Source: Gracilaria vermiculophylla
Taxonomy: Eukaryota; Rhodophyta; Florideophyceae; Gracilariales; Gracilariaceae
Length of the DNA stretch: 12,306 nucleotides
NCBI GenBank assembly: GCA_019155205.2
Contig: JAHNZQ020003150.1
Coordinates: 1,875,729-1,888,034, forward strand
Direction: 5' to 3'
Shown piece by piece: positions 7,531 through 12,306 of the stretch. Within the stretch, counting starts at the first letter, position 1. Each line of letters starts with the position of its first letter. The position numbers and the translations under genes are program-made. The notes under the pieces are model-generated. The model did no database searches, was not told where the DNA came from, and worked only from the letters and a program-made list of their open reading frames with translations.

Positions 7531-8647
7531 TTTTATATTTTTGCTATTTATTTACTTAATTATTATGGCTAATATAGTGGTGTCGTGGGAATCCTTTCGA
7601 GGATTAGATACTCAAATTGAATAAAATATGTCTGCATTTTCTTCATTTATGGTGTTAAAAAGAAAAAGTCTATCGACAAACAATGTACTTCTTGCATCAT
7701 TTGTAGCATGTAGTGTATCTCTAACAAACTAGAGCAACGTAGCCTACTTAATAGGAGTAAATTTTGTATAAACCCTCAAAACTATAATTAAATTCAGTCA
7801 GCGCAATTCCGAGAGTCCTGCTGCGCTGTGTCGAGAGAATATGACTTGGGAACACCGTGAGACTATTTGTGTAAAACATATAAAGAATAAGAAGTCCAGC
7901 CATCCCAAAAGTTTGTCAGGGAAGAAACTGACAGTCTGTTGAGTGTTGTAGTAAAATTCTACATCTAGCTAAAAATATAGAAATATCTTAAAGAATGTTG
8001 AGCCGAAAAGTGTTCTGACACACTGTGCTGCTACAAGAATTTTGTTTTTTAATGAATAGAATTTTTTATATAGCCTTCATTGTCCTATGAAGACCAGCAG
8101 AGTATCAAAAGCATGAATCACACGGCATTTTGTGGCATTTTGCTGGCAGCACAAGAAGCGGTGCCTGACGACCCCGTCGACACTTGTCATAATGCAACGT
8201 GCGGCATCCAATCTCAAATTCTGTCGCATTCGAGCACCTAATGCACACTGGAACTACCTTTTCACTACTGATTGTTTTCAGTCACAAATTTTCATCAACT
8301 GTCGAAACGAAAATTGTACTGATTTTCTTAGTGAACGAAAAAATAAGAGGACCATTATCTCCACAAATCTATTTTAAATAATGCAATCCTTAAAATTAAG
8401 GTGAAGAACTAAAATGATATCGTTCGCAGCGGTTTCTCAGAAATAATTGTTCGGGAAATGTTGATGAGCAAACGTTTTTTTTGCAACAAAAAAAAAACAC
8501 ATTGCTGATTACTGTGTTTATTTGAAGCCACGGATTGTTCTACTGATCAATACATGGGTGTATTACTCTTTTGCACAGCTTTGTAGCCTTTTATGGTAGA
8601 ACACTCGTGAACGAGAGACGAGGGCTCTTTATCGTAAACCTTAATTC
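7531..8647. other. AT-rich stretch without a gene
   Basis: Base composition drops sharply at about 7530. Only short open frames are present (up to 81 codons at 8132-8377), with no recognisable motif. Small structures seen are an inverted repeat AATCC-TTTCGA-GGATT near 7590, a near-duplicated GGCATTTTG at about 8125-8145 and the T8/A10 inverted repeat listed separately. It looks like host intergenic DNA. Confidence 0.55.
8474..8498. repeat. Oligo-T / oligo-A inverted repeat
   Basis: A G followed by eight T (8474-8482) faces eight or more A followed by C (to 8498), with a short loop around GCAACAA. It is A/T only apart from the closing G-C pair, in AT-rich DNA. It could be a weak hairpin or simply low-complexity sequence. 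Confidence 0.4.
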
Positions 8648-9076
8648 ATGAGGCAGTCTTCATGTTGGTTGTGCATTTTTCAGCGAACGCGCGAGCTGGC
8701 GCAATCAATAAACTCTGCAGAATTTTATTCAATTTTTGAGCCCAATAATCTCGAAACTACAGTAGTTTCAGTGAAGGGAACAGTATTCAATTTTCAATTT
8801 GGAAAAATTAGAGATAAGAAGGGTGCCTGAATTTCAGAAACGGAGTTTGGCTGCTTTGTGGAGCGGTCGTGCACCACACATCGTCGAGACGAGAGGAGGA
8901 GCAGAGGCCGCTCCTATCATTTTTGCTCAGAAAACAAAAGAGGACAAGCTGAACTTCCATTTGCGGTGCGTTTGAAGTCTCACAGCCAGATTAATGCAGG
9001 CGTGCCATGTATTTTTGTAATGTCAGCAACCATTGAAAGCACCAACGCAGTCGTACCGTCCACATCATCTACGTAG
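8648..9076 (+). pseudogene. Possible decayed coding frame with one TGA
   Basis: One plus-strand frame begins with ATG 8648 and reaches TAG 9074-9076, broken only by TGA 8828-8830: 142 codons, where about seven stops would be expected in DNA of this composition. The first part reads, for example, SAEFYSIFEPNNLETT and KGTVFNFQFGKIRDKKG. The second is Arg/Ser-rich and then more hydrophobic (GVPCIFVMSATIEST). No family is recognised. It may be a worn transposon piece, an exon of an unseen gene or chance. Confidence 0.18.
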
Positions 9077-9704
9077 CTTCATCCCGGTGATGACCAAAAT
9101 TCGAGACTCCAATCGCACGGAGCCTACTTAAGAAACTCTATGGCGCAGTCTCGAGCTCACACAGCCATAGCTACCCGCTTCTTATCACATTGCTGACTGT
9201 CAGCCGCTGCAGCTTGGCCACGATAGAATCAAAGAAACGGAAACAGGCAGGCCAAAACCGCAAGTGGCGCGTGATACGCGTTTTTCGACAGCCATGCCAA
9301 CACATATCGGTGCAGAAGGCATCCTCTTTGCTCTCGAGACAGAGCCGATGAGGGGTGGCGATAAAACTCTCTAAGCGAAAAGTCCATGCGAGTGCATCCC
9401 TTCGCTTCATTCTTTGCGCATTGCCATCAAGATTCTTCCTTGTTCTTCGTATTCAATCAGATCAATTACATGATATCTATCACATTGTAAGGTGCAAAGC
9501 AGTTTTTTTGCCAGCGCGTGATTGCTCGAGAAAAACCTTACACAAATCAGTCTCTCATTTGCCACTCAACGTATTGTCTGCCACGCTGAGCACTCTTCAT
9601 TTGCTTAAAAGGCTCTCTTCTGTTCTTTCGTTTGCCATTGAACCGCTCTGTTTTGACTTGCCATTATTTTCGTCGTAGTTCTGGTAACACTGTCCGGTCA
9701 TAGT
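9077..9704. promoter_or_regulatory. Upstream region of the hydrolase gene
   Basis: No coding signal is seen; the open frames at 9171-9410 (minus) and 9355-9678 (plus) lack features. About 95 bases before the start codon lies TTAAAA (9605-9610), followed at once by a pyrimidine-rich stretch CTCTCTTCTGTTCTTTC (9613-9629). This is a plausible weak TATA and initiator pair for the gene starting at 9705. Position is the only evidence. Confidence 0.25.
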
Positions 9705-11080
9705 ATGCAAATGGTGTTGCCATTATGTTTGGTATGCTTGTTTCTGTATACTGTCGTTCCGGTCTGCACTATGGAAGTCATGGGCGCAGCATTTTCCACT
9801 GGCCACGATACATGGGGATATCGTCAGTGGTACACGACGCAATCTCTACGACAACTGAAAAGTACAGGCTCCAACTATGTGCAGATCTCAGTGTACACAA
9901 AGATGCCTAATATATCCGCTTTGTCTGCCGCACAGCAGACTGACGATGAATCCATTCGGTACATTGTGCGCGTCGTGAAACGCATGGGCTTTAGAGTGTT
10001 TCTAAAACCAGTTGTGGAGATTGAAGGACACACCTGGAGAGGTTTTGTAGGTTGCTGCCACGCCCTCGAGATTTCGCATCTTCCCTTCATGACGCTGACT
10101 GTGTTCTCTGTATTTTCTTTACTGTGTGCTTTCGTGCGATGTTTAATTTGGTGAAGATTAAAGGGCATCCGTTGTGGTTTGAAGAAGTGTACCGGCCGTT
10201 CATATCTCACATGGCACGCATTGCGCAGGAGGAAGACATTGAAATTTTTTCTGTTGGCTCCGAATATCGCGACAGTGAACAGCGTGTCTGGGAATGGAAG
10301 AAGGTTATCGACGCCGTGAAGCAGATTTACACCGGTCGTATCACTTACATTGCCAATCACGATGTACGTGAAGTGCGAATAACCCCTCCGAGCACATTTA
10401 TTTCCCTTCTAACTGCATTGCTTTTTCTCTCGTTCACAAATTCTTTTCGAGAAGTCGTACAAAAAGTTCGGATTATGGCATCGTCTAGATTATATCTCTA
10501 TCTCTGCCTACTTTCAATTGATGCCAGGTGTACGCGGAGTATCTCCAAATATGACTGAGACGAAACGAATGTGGAGATATATTGCTGGAAAGGTCAGACA
10601 ATGGCATCAAGAGAGCGGACTTACCAATAAGAAAGTGCTTCTCGCCGAGGTGGGGGTGCAGAGCAAAGGTACGCCAAGATATTCCGATATTCATATCAAA
10701 CGTTTCATCATCGTTATACAATTTGACTGACACCATGCTGCCTAAAGGAGACGGAGTCGTCTATCGTGTGCCATGGGACTGGAACGTGAAAGCACCAGTG
10801 AATTTTTACGAACAGGTACGCACCTTTCCGTGCTATGAACGCAGATAAGCATAGAGTACTGACGGGTATGTGCTTGCGGTGCGGTAAACGCGGACGACAG
10901 AAGAAAATGTATGAAGGCATTTGCGGAGGTTTCAGATACGAGAAATGGGTGGCGGGAATATTGTTTTGGAACTGGGAGTTGCAACCATACGCCGGAACAT
11001 ACTATCCCAGCTCAAGTGACTACACGCCACAAAACAAGCCAGCCCAACAGGTAATGAAAAGATGCTTTGAGCGTGGATAG
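9705..11080 (+). CDS. Secreted GH113-like glycoside hydrolase, five exons
   Basis: Five exons join in frame: 9705-10046, 10157-10363, 10452-10668, 10748-10815 and 10901-11080, giving 337 residues, the usual size of a GH113 TIM barrel. GH113 enzymes are mostly bacterial beta-mannanases cleaving beta-1,4-mannan. Residues 1-22 form a signal peptide (hydrophobic core LPLCLVCLFLYTVVPV), so the enzyme should be exported. The barrel opens with MEVMGAAFSTG, then SNYVQISVYT, FRVFLKPVVEI and GHTWRGF. The candidate acid/base is Glu150 in FSVGSEY, and the candidate nucleophile is Glu249 in KVLLAEVGVQSKG; these correspond to Glu151 and Glu231 of the Alicyclobacillus enzyme as I recall it. The last strand is WVAGILFWNWEL. 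Two N-glycosylation sites are seen (Asn69, Asn216). An alternative end uses a GTAATG donor at 11051 into an unseen exon. The ligand is inferred only from the family. Confidence 0.85.
10047..10156 (+). other. Intron 1 of the hydrolase gene
   Basis: The donor is GTAGGT and the acceptor ends GAAG; length 110, phase 0. Removing it joins WRGF to IKGHPLWFEEVYRPF, which restores the family pattern. Without removal the frame ends at the TGA 10152-10154. A donor four bases downstream (GTTGCT) is possible but gives the wrong phase. Confidence 0.75.
10364..10451 (+). other. Intron 2 of the hydrolase gene
   Basis: The donor is GTACGT, the acceptor ends TTTTCGAG after a pyrimidine-rich stretch; length 88, phase 0. 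It joins ITYIANHD to KSYKKFGLWHRLDYISISAYF. An acceptor three bases further on (10454) would only remove one Lys. Confidence 0.75.
10669..10747 (+). other. Intron 3 of the hydrolase gene
   Basis: The donor is GTACGC and the acceptor ends CTAAAG; length 79, phase 1, so the split codon becomes GGA (Gly256). A branch-point-like CTGAC lies about 18 bases before the acceptor. It joins AEVGVQSK to GDGVVYRVPWDWN. Confidence 0.75.
10816..10900 (+). other. Intron 4 of the hydrolase gene
   Basis: The donor is CAG/GTACGC and the acceptor ends GACGACAG; length 85, phase 0. It joins NFYEQ to KKMYEGICGGFRYEKW. The acceptor region is poor in pyrimidines, and an acceptor three bases later is possible. Confidence 0.7.
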
Positions 11081-11111
11081 TCACCACCCTCCAAGTTCAA
11101 AACGTGTATGG

Positions 11112-11489
11112 CTATATCGTCTTTTTCCGACGGCGTGAAGATTTGCAGAGCGGAAGACAAGTATTAAAAACCCTTAGACACTTCAGAAATATACAACTCC
11201 AATTCTTCTGATGGATGATGTGCAAGAAAAATAACGAACTCATCATATTTTCGGAACGCCCTACAATTATAAGCGAAATAAAAGCAAAGCGCTTTCTTTC
11301 AAGTGGCTCGATGTACAAAGGAAAGCACCGCCGAACACCCCCAACCCTCAGTGATGCATGCAGCGATAGTTTGTTGCCCTTAGGAGCAATGTAATCCTTG
11401 TCGGCCATTCCTCTGTCTACATGCCCATCTACAATTGTCTTCAGAGCCATACTTTTTTTCTTAAGAGTTCGCGGATGGAAAGTGCTCAT
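11112..11489 (-). CDS. Possible small hypothetical gene, convergent with the hydrolase
   Basis: This minus-strand frame is open from 11663, but the first good ATG is at 11489-11487, giving 125 residues to TAG 11112-11114. A frame of over 180 codons is unlikely by chance in DNA this AT-rich. The middle is protein-like (SMALKTIVDGHVDRGMADK, then DYIAPKGNKLSLHASLRVGG), with a Lys/Arg-rich end. No known domain, signal peptide or membrane segment is evident. Its stop lies 31 bases from the stop of the hydrolase, so the two would be tail to tail with overlapping 3' ends. It could be an exon of a larger gene or a shadow of 3' UTR sequence. Confidence 0.28.
   Translation of the reverse strand: MSTFHPRTLKKKSMALKTIVDGHVDRGMADKDYIAPKGNKLSLHASLRVGGVRRCFPLYIEPLERKRFAFISLIIVGRSENMMSSLFFLHIIHQKNWSCIFLKCLRVFNTCLPLCKSSRRRKKTI
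11277..11282 (+). terminator. Candidate polyadenylation signal
   Basis: AATAAA lies about 195 bases after the hydrolase stop codon, which is a normal 3' UTR distance. The motif is common in AT-rich DNA, so this is only a candidate. Confidence 0.3.
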
Positions 11490-11663
11490 TGATTTTTTTG
11501 TCTTTCCATTGAGATTTAGAGCGTGTTCTGAAACACAAATATAAAATACCCGCCTTTTGAGTTTCTGAAATTGCAATTCAAGTAGTCGTCCTGGAAAGCA
11601 AAAACACTCAAGTGTCCCTATGGCTACTATACTATACCGAGGTTTTACAAGGAAGCCACGCAA

Positions 11664-12306
11664 AAAAAGAGAGCATTAATTACTGCGTGCAAATACTAGA
11701 AAGGCTGGACTTTACCAGAGCAATATTCATTTTTGGAGGTTGTGATTTCAACAAGAGTACGGTTGGGGTGCGGAAGTTTCTTGCTTGAAGTGGTGGAAAA
11801 GTAAAAAGAGGAAGAATCGCAAACTCACTATAACTCATGCGCAAGTAGATTCCAGCAATGCAACTCTTCCATTTTCTCGGCCAAAATTAAATTCTGCCGC
11901 CCATCCGACAATTTTTACGTCCATAGAACAATCTTATCATAGCCTATGCGATCCTATGTAAAAATCTGACAACGCAACAAAACACCAAATTTCTCTGTTA
12001 TAAACCACTAGCAGAACAAAAAAGATAGAACAACTGTAAAGCTACGCTTTTTCCGCAAAAACTTGATCTTTGCGTATATAATCGATACTTCCTTTACAGT
12101 AGATCTACTGGACAAATATTAAATTCATATGTTTACAGTCTGCAGTTCGGTCAATACCATTTATAATTTCACACATGTGTAAAGTCTGTTTCAAAAGTAT
12201 AGGACACCTGGCATTTTGATGCAAATCATCAATTTTAGTACTGTAGGCCTATGCAAACTAGTTTTTGAAAAATGTTAAGTTCAAAAATCGTTTCAAAATG
12301 ATAGGA
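11664..12306. other. AT-rich stretch without a gene
   Basis: No frame over 60 codons and no RNA gene or repeat is seen. It contains several homopolymer A/T runs and an octamer ATGCAAAT near 12220, which is unremarkable at this composition. It is probably intergenic. Confidence 0.6.

Noticed and set aside
9355..9678. A 107-codon plus-strand frame upstream of the hydrolase
   Set aside because: It begins at a GTG, has no motif and covers the expected promoter and 5' leader.
1..12306. CRISPR arrays, bacterial operons, phage defence genes or riboswitches
   Set aside because: No regular spaced repeats or such genes are seen, and spliced exons and a Ty3/gypsy element mark the DNA as eukaryotic.

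Overview
The window is nuclear DNA from an intron-bearing eukaryote. This rests on a gene with four short GT-AG introns (about 79-110 bp), a decayed Ty3/gypsy LTR retrotransposon, large AT-rich gene-free stretches and no bacterial operon layout. The species cannot be fixed from the sequence.

Left part (1 to about 4.2 kb, minus strand): the 5' part of a Ty3/gypsy element that runs off the left edge. In transcription order (right to left) it has a leader or LTR region with a TATA-like box and a strongly G-rich coding strand, then gag, then pol with protease, reverse transcriptase, RNase H and the first part of integrase. gag and pol overlap as TAATG (2661-2665). The element is dead or dying: five in-frame stops, all TGA, and one frameshift just before the reverse transcriptase.

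Middle part (about 4.24 to 7.53 kb): a GC-richer island that starts at a 21-base C run and ends abruptly at about 7.53 kb in AT-rich DNA. It holds remnants of coding sequence I cannot assign. One is an acidic plus-strand frame (4258-4740). One is a very long broken minus-strand frame (7349 down to about 5401) with an opposed codon-aligned plus-strand frame. One is a short plus-strand fragment (7357-7530) with almost only G or C in third codon positions. It looks like an old mobile or viral-type insertion, but no hallmark domain could be named.

Right part (7.53 to 12.3 kb): AT-rich host-like DNA with one convincing gene, a five-exon gene on the plus strand (9705-11080). It encodes a predicted secreted 337-residue glycoside hydrolase resembling family GH113 (beta-mannanase-type TIM barrel). 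Both candidate catalytic glutamates are visible. A possible small gene of unknown function lies tail to tail with it on the minus strand (11112-11489). The rest shows no gene.

The retroelement, the island and the hydrolase do not form a pathway. The picture is a host gene next to transposon-rich DNA. The most interesting points are the eukaryotic GH113-like gene, the gag/pol TAATG overlap with TGA-only decay, the G-quadruplex-type leader and the unassigned island.
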